Assembly (NCBI RefSeq): GCF_030254825.1
Contig: NC_083362.1
Location: 72,497,960-72,561,959 of the forward strand
DNA from: Meriones unguiculatus
Lineage: Eukaryota > Chordata > Mammalia > Rodentia > Muridae
Direction: 5' to 3'
Length of the DNA stretch: 64,000 nt
Shown here in pieces: positions 1-9,419 of this stretch. Numbering within the stretch: the stretch's first letter is position 1; every line of letters starts with the position of its first letter. The notes beneath the pieces are model-generated. The model saw only the letters and a program-made list of their open reading frames with translations, ran no database searches and was not told the DNA's origin. The position numbers were made by a program, and so were the translations under genes.

Positions 1-574
1 CCTGCATCTCTCAAACAGAGCCACCAGGCGGCGCCCCGCGCCTGCAGCTCGCCCTCAAGGCCGCCTAGATGAGAAAGGTCTGCGGCTGGAGGATCAATGC
101 CTAGGAGCAACCCAGGGTCCCTGAGCCCCCTCGGGGCGACCCTTTTCCTTCACACCCAATGTTTCTTTCCCTGGGCTCAGCTAGGCTCCCACCGCCGAGC
201 GAGCTACAGTGAGACGAAGGTCCCACCAGTGAGCTTGTCGCCAGCGCTTCTCCGGCTCCCACCAAGGCCACTCTTTGCCTGCTGAGTTCTCAAGTCTCAG
301 CGCGAACACAGTGACCATCGCCGGCCAGGGTCCCGTTTGCTGTGGTCGTAGCCACAGCTGCTGAGCCTCAGCCCATCCCAGGCTTCCATGGAGCAACGGT
401 TCCCACGCCTGCTTTGTTCAGACTCATCCGGCGCATTAACGCTTAGGCCTGGGCCACCCGGGCTGGAGGTCAGAGCCTGCAAAGAGGACAGTCGCAGCGT
501 ACCAGGGCTTCTCCAGTCTGCCTCAGCCTTGGGTGGAGATTCCACTTGGAAAACACCAGGGGGAAACAGCTCCT
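1..574. other. GC-rich non-coding sequence, no gene recognised
   Basis: The first ~60 bases are GC-rich and the rest is ordinary unique sequence. Only short open frames are present, with no splice-consistent exon that I recognise. In mouse the next gene to the left is Ecel1, but nothing here reads as an Ecel1 exon. Confidence 0.4.
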
Positions 575-762
575 GAATTTAAATCAATCAATAAATAAAT
601 AACATCTTATTTGTTTTTTGTCTGTGAACATGTCGCATCAAACGTGTGCAGGTCAGGGGACAATTTGCAGGTCCTTTGACCATTGTGGATTCCAGGAATC
701 GAACTCTGGTCCTTCAGCTTAAAAGCAGTTGCTTTTACCCACTCAGCCATCTAGCCAGCCCT
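575..762 (-). repeat. B2/B3-family SINE (antisense)
   Basis: The end of the block carries the reverse complement of the tRNA-derived B2 head (ACTCAGCCATCTAGCCAGCCC near 742-762). It is preceded by the usual antisense B2/B3 body (ATCGAACTCTGGTCCTTCAG) and an AATAAATAAATAA stretch. Confidence 0.75.
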
Positions 763-3059
763 TAAAAGGTTTGTATTTTTAAGTATTTGTAAGCTGGATA
801 TGGTGGCACAAATGCGTACTCTCAGCAATTGCTCTCTGAGATGGTTGCCCGTGTGCCCAGCACCCTCGTGGGAATTTTGCATAGGGGACAGCCCAGTGAC
901 AGTGGACTGGGCTTAGCTCCATTGAACAGATTTGGAGCCTGAGGCTGGGGGGCAGGGAGGGAACCTTAAGTGATTTTCTGATGCTCATAACAGCTGGCCA
1001 GGTCTTCACTGCCCCCACACCTCCTCCTGAGACCTTCTCTTTACACCCCCCTCCCACGCACAGGCACTCAGGACCCACAGCAGCTCCCAGCTCAGGGTGA
1101 GCGACTCTCCGCCAGCCTTGACCGGAGGCAGGCTGGGGCTGGCTTTAGTCTTGGGGCCAGGTCCCCTGTACAGTGGCCTCACAGCGCCACAGTGACCCTA
1201 GCGGTTGGTGGCACAGTTGCTGGATCCCCTTCCCGGAGGCCCCGCATCTGTGCTGGCTCAGTGCCTGGAGTGTCACTCTGCTCCCAGGGGCTCCTCCTCA
1301 TGGCGGCTGCCAGCCTCCCTCCCTGCCTCCCATTAATCATGTGTGCAGGATTTATATTCTCCGGCAATTTATTTCAGTAAATGCAATCTGGGTGTGCCTG
1401 CAGGTGGGCGCGATGCTCCACTGCTGCCAGAGTCGCGGTGCCTGGCTTTATTGTCAGGGTGATGGGCAGGCCTCAGGAGCCAGCCACCCCCAAGGTGATG
1501 CCAGGCCTCAGAAGCCAGCAACCCCCAAGGATGATGCCAGGGGTAGGGGTGTCTGGTTCCCTGACCCCGTTCCTCCTCTGAGCTGCTCCCCTCTAACACT
1601 GCCAGACCCATCCCAGAAGAAACAACCGACTAAGCCTGCCACCACCATCACCACATTCATAGCCCCAGTCCACCTTCCTGGGTCCTCTTGTGCCCTTTTA
1701 TCTCTCTGTGTCCCTTTCTGGTCACTGGGCGTGTCAGCCTGAGGCTGAGCAGAAAGAGATCCTGAGGTCAAGCAGGAGCTAAGCACAGGTCTAAGGCAGT
1801 CCTCCCAGTTATCTGCCCATTTATGGGCCCTGAAACAGGGAGAAAAGGCAGTGGGCTACAGCGGCAGGGCTGACCCTCTTCCTCACCAAGCCCTTTGTAG
1901 CTCCCTCTGAGACTCTCTACTCCTTCAGTGTCAAGTCCTAATTTACAAGCAGCTCTCTCTTCCTCTGGTTCCCCCAAGACCAAAGCAAAGCAACAACAGC
2001 CTCCCTCCACCCCAGTCTCCCAGGTCGCCTCACCTATCAGGGCTGCCTCTAATGCTGCAGATAATTCCTGCTTTTGCAAAGACATTACCCGGCAAATGGG
2101 TTGGTGTGTGCGGGGAGGGAGGTGAGGGGATTGCAGCAGGCAGAGCAAGGGCACCCTTCCCTGCCTTGCTCTCTGTAATTGCCTCTGGGGATTTATTGGC
2201 TTTGTGTGCTGCCCCACACCTTCCTGGCCTCACCTCCCATCCGTGCCCTGGATACCCCCTCCCCTTGGTCCTTAGGGGCGGGGCCTGATGCTCTGAGCAA
2301 GAGCTGGGTGTGGCCTGCAGAAAACTGAAAACAAAAGGAAAGAGTGTCTGGAACTCCCAGACCACCAGCCCTCATAGTCTGTCATTTCTCTCCTACTCTG
2401 GAATCAGAGCTACAAGATTCCCAAGAGACACTGAAGAAAATGTAGTAGCCCTGGGTTCCTTCTTCCTCTTCGTTCCAGGACCCTGATCCCTGAGCATCCT
2501 GCCTGCCATTTTCAGGCCCTGGCCCCCAGATGCCACTAGCTCCCCTAACTGTCTCTCCATCCCACTCCCCACTTCTTCACTGCCAGATTCATCAATGAGA
2601 AGGAGGCAAAGCCTGGATCCCAGCTCTTCCTTTCTAGAAACTTCCACCTTTGTGTAGGTGCCCCAGGAACCCCCTGCAGAGTGGTAATGAGGAAATGTGG
2701 TGCCTGCAGAGGTCTTTCAGGAGCAGGCACAATCAGATTTGATATCTTCTCCTCTAGAGATGATACCAGCCTTAAACAGTTGTGGTGAAGGTTAAATAAA
2801 TTATAATTCCTTGAGCTTCATGAAATTGCCTCTGTTTGGTCAGTGTTTGACATCAACACAAACCCTGTACCACCAAGACAGTTTCTACCTTCTCAATACT
2901 TTCTAAAAAGCATTGGTTCTCCTGATGCTCTGTGCTGGCCCACACGCTACCTGCTGGCTTTAGAGACCCCACCAGTAGCAGCATTGCAGGGAAGCATAGG
3001 GAAGCAAGCTTAAAAGCAAAGCAAGAATAACGCTCAGCTTCCGAAAGCAAAGACGCTTG
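763..3059. other. Intergenic sequence, mostly unique
   Basis: No gene is recognised. The stretch holds a truncated B1-like start near 795-830, a two-copy minisatellite at 1467-1545, and AT-rich islands near 1330-1385 and 2040-2100 that stand out from the GC-rich surroundings. These islands could be conserved regulatory DNA, but that needs a cross-species alignment. Confidence 0.4.
1467..1545. repeat. Two-copy 35-bp minisatellite
   Basis: Two tandem units, starting CAGGCCTCAGGAGCCAGC at 1467 and CAGGCCTCAGAAGCCAGC at 1502, each continue into an ACCCCCAAGG segment. A third partial unit (GATGCCAGG) follows. Confidence 0.75.
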
Positions 3060-3190
3060 TTTCTGGATGACATAGTAGGGCACACCTGTAGTCCTCCCGG
3101 CATCTGGAGGGAAGCTGAGCTGGAGGACCTGGAATTTGAGGCCAGTCTGAGCTGCACAGTGACACTCTGTCTTTGAAAAAAAAATAATAA
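3060..3190 (+). repeat. B1-like SINE
   Basis: Diverged B1 body with the CACACCTGTAGTCCT box, GAGGCCAGTCTGAGCTGCAC segment and a terminal A-rich tail. Confidence 0.7.
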
Positions 3191-3424
3191 AAGAAAGAAA
3201 TTAAGCATTATTAATATTAATGAATGGCCGTTATTTCCAGAAATCTCATTTTGCATTGATGCAGATAGAAGTTTAGAGACAAACTGATAGAAATTAATAT
3301 TGTTATAAGAAGGCTCTGGCTGAAGATTTTTAATAGAATTGATGAAATTTAATTATAATTTATGTGGAAAGAATGTACAGACGTGACCCTGAAGAGAGCC
3401 ACATGACTCCAGTGATGACTGTCT

Positions 3425-3645
3425 CATCTCAGTCTCCCCCAATTCACAGGGGGTTCTCACATACCCCAGACTCACCAGGCCTCAAGCTCCCAGTGTAGCC
3501 AAGGATGACCTTGAACTCCTGATCCTCCCACCTCCACCTCCTGAGTGCTGGGAGGACTACCAGCCCAGTTTTTGTGGAATCAAACCCAGACAGACCTTGA
3601 GCATACCAGGCAGGTACTCCCCAGCCCCAGAGAGTTCTTTTTCTA
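3425..3645 (-). repeat. B4-type SINE (antisense B1 plus ID)
   Basis: Antisense B1 sequence (AAGGATGACCTTGAACTCCT) runs into an antisense ID-like tRNA-derived end (GAGCATACCAGGCAGGTACT, CCCCAGCCCC). Confidence 0.65.
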
Positions 3646-3654
3646 AAAAGATAA

Positions 3655-3800
3655 TCTAAGTTGGACACAGTGGCTCACCCCTGAAAACCCAGTGCTCACA
3701 AAACTGAGGTGGGAGGATTGCTTTGAGTTTGAGGTGAGACTGGGCTTCACCATGAGTTCTAGGACAGCCTGGACCACCGTGCCTGTCTCAAGAAATCAAA
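3655..3800 (+). repeat. B1/B4-derived SINE
   Basis: B1-like GGACACAGTGGCTCACCCCT box, GAGGTGGGAGGATTGCTTTG and TTCTAGGACAGCCTGG segments. Confidence 0.65.
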
Positions 3801-3867
3801 ACCAATAAAAAGATCATTTAAATTAGCAAAAAGATCTGAAATCCTGATCAAGGAAAGCCTATTACAC

Positions 3868-4230
3868 AGGACTGGGGTTTTATTGGTTACTTTCCTCTTT
3901 GACAAAACACCTTAAAAAAAAAAAGCAACTCAAAGAACAGTGTTGGCCCACAGTTCAAGGGCATAGTCCATCATGGCAGGGCCATCATGGCAGCATGAGT
4001 GAGAGGCAGCTGCTCCCACTGGGAGGACTGGGATGCTCATCTTTTTTCCTCCTCTCCACCCCCCTTTAAGGCCATGACCTCAGTCCTTGGAATGGTGTCA
4101 GCCACAGTGAGGGCAGGTCTTCCCACCCAAGTTAACACTCCCTGGAATTACCCTCATGGACATACCCATTTGTCTCCAAGGTGATCCTAGACCCTGTCAA
4201 GTTGACAATCAGTATTAAACCATCACAGGG
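3868..4230. repeat. Rodent MaLR-like LTR remnant
   Basis: The block resembles the common rodent non-autonomous LTR sequence with segments 'acaaaacacctt', 'catcatggcagg' and, near the end, 'ccctgtcaagttgacaatca'. Similar remnants occur at 27455-27690, 39910-40082 and 51680-52020. The exact subfamily cannot be assigned by eye. Confidence 0.55.
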
Positions 4231-4419
4231 GATAATGCAAACTTCATATCAGAACTGAAGGTGTTCAGTTACCAAATATCAGAGAGGCGCAGCTTCAACC
4301 ACAGTCAGAAAAGGAAAAGAAAGTGTAATGGCAGAAGGGGAAGGGAAAAGAATGAAAGACAAAAGATAGGAGGAGAGGGAGGAAGGGGGAAAAGGGAGGA
4401 AGAGGAAGAGGAAGAGAAA

Positions 4420-4680
4420 AAGATTACACAGCCCTGTAATCCTAGCTACTGGGGAGTCTAAGGCAGGAGGATTATAAATTCCAGACCAACCTGGGATACA
4501 GAGGGAATTCAAAGTGAGCCTAGTCAAATTAGTGAGACGATCTCAAAACCAAAGGTAAAGAGAGAAGAGAAGACATGGGACATACAGCTGTAATCCTAGC
4601 ACTTAGGAGGTGAGGATGAGGAGCCCTAATTCATAGTGAGTTTGAGGTTAGTCTAGGCTACCTGTGACCTTGTCTCAGAA
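4420..4680 (+). repeat. Two adjacent B1-derived SINEs
   Basis: The first copy (4420-4560) has CCTGTAATCCTAGCTACTGG. The second (4565-4680) has CTGTAATCCTAGCACTTAGG and GAGTTTGAGGTTAGTCTAGG. The second runs directly into a (GA)n tract. Confidence 0.7.
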
Positions 4681-4703
4681 AGAAAGAGAGAAAGAAAGAA
4701 AGT

Positions 4704-4747
<44 letters not shown>

Positions 4748-4796
4748 AAGAGCAAGAGAGAGAGCAAGAGCAAGAGCAAGAGCAAGAGCAATAACT
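4680..4796. repeat. (GA)n / (GAGCAA)n microsatellite
   Basis: Pure AG dinucleotides around 4709-4746 are followed by imperfect AGAGCA hexamers to about 4791. The tract begins as the tail of the preceding SINE. Confidence 0.95.
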
Positions 4797-4802
4797 AACT
4801 AA

Positions 4803-4965
4803 AAGAAGGCTGAGAATGTAGCGTGGAGGGAAAGTAACTTGCCTAGTATGGGCAAGGCCCTAGGTTCAATTCCTAGTACCAAAAGAAGAAGGAAGAGGAG
4901 GAAGAGAAGGAGAAGGAGGAGAGAGGGAAGGAAGAAGGGAGGGAGGAGAAGAAAAGGGTAGAGTT
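4803..4965 (+). repeat. ID-type SINE followed by purine tract
   Basis: ID-like sequence includes CTTGCCTAGTATGGGCAAGG and GGTTCAATTCCTAGTACC. From about 4880 it passes into an almost pure GGA/GAA purine run. Confidence 0.65.
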
Positions 4966-5188
4966 CTGGCTGTGAAATAGAGTTGGACTGTGGCCTGCTG
5001 TGACGTGGATAGTGGTCTGGATATGTCCCCGTGGCTGGCTGAGGCAGGATTGCTTCAGGTTTGAGGCCAGCCTTGGCAAGAAAGGAAGGAAGAGGTAGGG
5101 CCTGACCAGCCACTGAGCCTTGCAGGCAAATCTCAATAATACCCTGCTTGGAGCCTATAGCAGGCAGCCCAGCCTCAGCATTCTTTAT

Positions 5189-5204
5189 CCCCCCCCCCCC
5201 CCCC
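5189..5204. repeat. Poly-C run (16 C)
   Basis: Sixteen consecutive cytosines; the length is likely to vary between individuals or be affected by sequencing error. Confidence 0.9.
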
Positions 5205-5430
5205 GACAACACCCTTACCTCCCCAGGTCCCTCCTAGAGGAATTGGGAAGGTCAGAGCACAAAGCCAAGCTGACAAGCTGAAAGGAACTCAGAGCCACCC
5301 TCTGAAGTCAGGCCACTGCCCCCATCAGGAGAGCCCCTCCTGCTGCCACCACCCATGTCCCTTTTCCTTTTCTGGGTTGCCACATCTTTCTTGCTGCCCC
5401 CCTCCCCAGTTCATTCAGATAAGCAGCATC

Positions 5431-5610
5431 CCAGAGCCAGCCCCTTGCAAGAAGACTTGTGTCAACAATGTTAACTTTCCCAGCAAGGCAGATACTGACC
5501 CATCCTCCAGGGTGAATACACAGAAGGAGAACCCATCCATCCCTGAGAGGCTGGTGTCACATAGCACCTACTGGGTGCCTAAAGGAGACACTGAGCCACA
5601 TCTCTGAGAC
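5431..5610 (+). repeat. Local duplication, copy A
   Basis: This segment is repeated in the same orientation at 6691-6889. Shared anchors are CCAGAGC, CCCTTGCA(A/G)GAAGACTT, TGACCCATCCTCC, CAGAAGGAGAA, CCATCCATCC and CTCTGAGACC. No open frame is shared between the copies, so it looks non-coding. Confidence 0.75.
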
Positions 5611-6199
5611 CAAGGGCTCAGAAGGGCCCTGCTCTCTCCATGCTGCTGCCAGCAACCTTCTTCCTGTGTTACTCCTTTCTCCCTGTTTTTCTGCCAGTCT
5701 TGACATTCTTAGGTCTGCATCCCTTTAATTCCTGCTTGCACGGTCACACAGCCTTTATCCTATGACCTCTGTCTCTATGTCACATTGGACCAACCACCCA
5801 AACTTCTTCACTGTTGCATACTCCAAAAAAAGATAGCATTCTGAGGTAAGGGGGTTAGAACTCTGTCTTTTTGGGGGGGATGATTTGGGCCCCAGCAGGA
5901 AATGACTCACACAAGCTCACACAGGAAGGAGTACAGTCAGACTCAGCACAGGCCTAAGCTCTGAGTCACAGCTGAGTGGCCTCTCATCCCACAGAGGCTC
6001 TGATGTCAGCCTCCTCTCAAATTCCATTGCATCAGACCTCGGTTCGGGGCCGCCTCTGTGCCCATCAAGCCTGCTGATGGCAATTCAGGTGGTGAGTAGG
6101 GACACTGCCCCCAAAGAGAGCCTGGAAATTTCTTAAGCAAGGTTCATCCTCCTGTTCTCCTGCTCCTTCTCCTGAGAGAACATGGAGGTCAAGAGTCTT

Positions 6200-6315
6200 G
6201 TCTCTCTGTTTTGATACTGGTTGGCTGGAAACTCACCATGTAGACCAGATTGGCCTCAACACACCAGCATCTGCCTGCCTCTGCCTCCTGATACTAGGCT
6301 GGGATTAAATGCAGG
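6200..6315 (-). repeat. B1 SINE (antisense)
   Basis: Antisense B1 segments ACCATGTAGACCAGATTGGC, CTGCCTGCCTCTGCCTCCTG and GGGATTAAATGC. Confidence 0.75.
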
Positions 6316-6690
6316 AGACACCTGACAGTCAGAGGACTTTGTGATGCAGGGAGGGGCGGTCCCCCATGACTAGAGCATGCTGGTAAAGAGGCTGCAGTAT
6401 TGGCTTCTGGGGGGAGGGCCTGGGCCTTCCCTCCTCACTATGCCTCCCTTTTACTGCTCCCATTCCTCCTACCTGTGTTCCCTACCCCCAATCACTTCCT
6501 CCTCACTTCAACCCACAGGTACCTCTGAGAACCCACTAAGGCTTTCTGGATGTATGGAAGACAGACCCACTTAGGCTTTATATACGTCGAAGTTTCCCTC
6601 CCTCTTCTCTCTCCCTTCCTCCTTCTAGAGTGGAAGTATGGGGCTGAGGGCTTGTATCTCCCTTTAGGAGGGATGAGGAAGAGCTACAAC

Positions 6691-6889
6691 CCAGAGCAAT
6701 GACCCTGACAGCCCTTGCAGGAAGACTTAACTTGAGTCAACTCTGTTAATCTTCCAAGCAGGGCAAGTATTGACCCATCCTCCTGGATGGACACACAGGC
6801 AGAAGGAGAATCCATCCATCCTTGAGAAGCTGGTGTCTCATGGTTCCCATCGGTGTTGAAAACAGACACGGAGCCACTTCTCTGAGACC
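6691..6889 (+). repeat. Local duplication, copy B
   Basis: Partner of 5431-5610, about 1.27 kb downstream. It has a few small insertions relative to copy A and by eye roughly three quarters of positions match. Confidence 0.75.
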
Positions 6890-9217
6890 CATTTGGCTAT
6901 GAGACTCTTGAAACAAAATACCACCCTACTCCTGGGAGTTTAAATTCCTCAGGAATCTCAGCTTGGGAGAAGAGAAAGGTGGTTCTGATGCCAGCCAAGG
7001 GAGAAAAGGGAACCTTGTCTCCCAGGAAGAGATTTCACATTCTCCTGACAAACTGCAGGAACCCAGGACAAGCATGGATCAGGAGGGACAGAACCCACAT
7101 CTTAATCAGGACTGCTCAGTCATGAATAATTTACCTTCTATTTAAACCTAATTCTCATGTCGGCACCCCCAGAACACAGTCTTGGTGTGTGTGTGGAGGT
7201 GGTCACTAGAACCTTTATTTGTTCCCTCTTCCCAAAGTGACCACATTGAATATGTCTGTCTCTTTAACTGGTGTTTTGGCAACACGTGTCCAAGCCTAGC
7301 ACATGACTATCATTTAATTTAAAAACCTTCAGTAACAGACTTCTTTCCCTCTGAGTTTGGAACAGAGGAAGAGAGACACCTTTTATTTTATTGAAGATAT
7401 GTGGTCCTGCTTTGTGGCCTGGCCTAGCTTCCAAGTCCTGAGGCCTACACTCACACTGCCTCCACCTCCTGGAACTGCAAGCATGCTCCACTGCACCAGG
7501 ATTTCTTTTTTTTTTGAGGGCCTATGATTGGGAGCCACCATCCTCATGCAGTCACTGCCAGATACAGGGAAGATTGCAGCTCAAAGCCACAGAGCACAGC
7601 TTTTCCTCATCTGCTGCCGTTCCCTCTTGATTTGTGTCATTTCAGGGAGTGACATACAGGGTGAAGAGGGGACACAAGGGATCTGTGGCCCCTGATTTCT
7701 CTTTTCCCTGTCTTGCTATCTCCTTTTTAGCCGCCCCTCCCCCCCCCACACACACTTTCCTGGACCAGATAAGCTATATACATAATGCAGACCCTCCCTA
7801 TGTCCCCAGTACCTGCTCCAAAAGCTAAGGGTTTAGAGGTGGCCATAGACAGAAAGAAGGACACCTCGAATCAAGGACAGGCACCTGAACTGCTCATCAC
7901 AGGGCTGTCAGGCTCAGTCCCCGTGCTGGGGTAGCACAGGGATGGGCAGACAAGCACTGCTTTCTACACAGGGAGGAGGCAAATGACCAAACTCAGAAGC
8001 GCAGATGGTCCTGGCTAGCTTGGGAGGTTGGAGAGAGACACTTCCCAACTTGTAGGCGCCAGATCTGGAATGATAGGGTTTTTCCAGACTGTGCCCTATG
8101 CTATGTGGGCAAGAGAAGGATCTACTTCCTTCCTGCCATCGGACTGGACTCAAAGCTTGATCTATGCCAGGGAGGTAGAGTGAGGGAAGGTGGCTCTGTG
8201 CTGGCCACCCTGGCCTGGCCAGGCTACAGCAGGCACATAGGAGCCACACCTCTCTACTAAGAACCTGGAGACCACATAAGATTTGCCCTGTGATATACGC
8301 AGATAACTCCAATCCCTGGTGTCGTTAAAGTTACACAATCTGGACCCAGAATCTCCACCGCCTTCCAGAAGGGGCAGAAGGGGTAAGTACTCTGATAGCC
8401 AGTCCTTTTGAAGGGGGCACAGCCTCTGGCCACAGTATGTCTCAGTTCCTGTGCTTAAAATCTTCAACCAAAGTGGCCCTGTTGCCAGCATAAACCAAGG
8501 TGCCAAGGGTAGTTTTGTTTTGTTTTCACCCAAAGGCCCAGCCCTACCCCAGGTGGTGACTAGATACCAGGACAGCTGCGTATTTATGGCCTTCCTCTGA
8601 AGACTCCCTCCTGCCAGATCAGGGTCACAGCAACTAAAAACAATGCTGGACAAGACTGGGCAGGAACAGGGGTCTGGGAGAGACTCAGAAGCTGCTGGGT
8701 CTTGCGCTCCCCGAACTGGGCCACAGTGGGGCCTTTCATCTCCCGCTTTAGCCTCTTCCCACCCCACTACCCCAGTGCAGCAATTACGGCACAAATTAGA
8801 ATACTTTGATCATCTTTAGAAATGGCCACACGGAGGAGGGACACTGCCAAGCAATTAGGGACAGGGCTGGGAGTTCAATGGCTTGCTTAGGGGGTGAGAA
8901 TGCCCAGGACACCCACTCCTCCCTCCAAGAGTGCCTGCCTCCGCGTAGCAGTGAACTCCCCAGGGTGGCAGAGGCAGATGGGGATCCCCCCCAGCCCCTG
9001 CCCACCAGTCTCCCTCTGCCTGGCCCCCAGCCCAACCGTCAGCTCTTCTTCCCCATCTCAGCCCCTTTGAAGCAGCCGCAGAACAAGGGCTGCTTTGACA
9101 GAAGGGGGGAGACTCAGAACTGGGATGATGAGGCTTCAAAGGTGAGGGTCGAGCTTACTACCTCATTCCCTCCCCCAGCCCTGGCCGCCCTCCCACGCAC
9201 ACACCCCCTCTGTCCTC
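6890..9217. other. Intergenic sequence upstream of Prss56
   Basis: Mostly unique sequence with a degraded antisense B1 near 7370-7505 and a short poly-C near 7738-7749. Three homeodomain-type TAATT cores lie at 8781-8857. No gene was recognised; the open frames lack splice or homology support. Confidence 0.4.
8781..8857. promoter_or_regulatory. Cluster of homeodomain-type TAATT cores
   Basis: CAATTA at 8781-8786, AAATTA at 8793-8798 and CAATTA at 8852-8857 lie about 560-640 bases before the Prss56 start codon. This is a candidate element only; such cores are common by chance. Confidence 0.2.
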
Positions 9218-9223
9218 TATATA
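9218..9223 (+). promoter_or_regulatory. Candidate TATA box of Prss56
   Basis: CTCTATATAGTCC lies about 200 bases before the Prss56 initiation codon, with no better TATA motif closer. The transcription start cannot be fixed from sequence alone. Confidence 0.4.
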
Positions 9224-9419
9224 GTCCCTGAGCACCATTTCCCTGAGGGCTCCCAGGAGGTGAGGGCCAGGTGAGGTGCAGACCACTAGAAATGGGTAAT
9301 TTAATAAGACAACAGGACCAGATGGTCTGAGGGAAACCCTGTGCCCAGGAAGAGTCACAGGAGAGGGTGGGCTCCAGGAAAAAGGAGGACAGGGTCTCCT
9401 GCTTTGGTCCCAGGTCACC

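Noticed and set aside
1..574. Possible first exon or CpG island of Ecel1 at the left edge
   Set aside because: Only about 60 bases are GC-rich, there is no recognisable Ecel1 peptide on the minus strand, and in mouse the gene is much farther from Prss56.
4680..4796. Regularly spaced short repeats that might suggest an array
   Set aside because: Simple (GA)n and (GAGCAA)n microsatellite from a SINE tail; no spacers, and the organism is a mammal.
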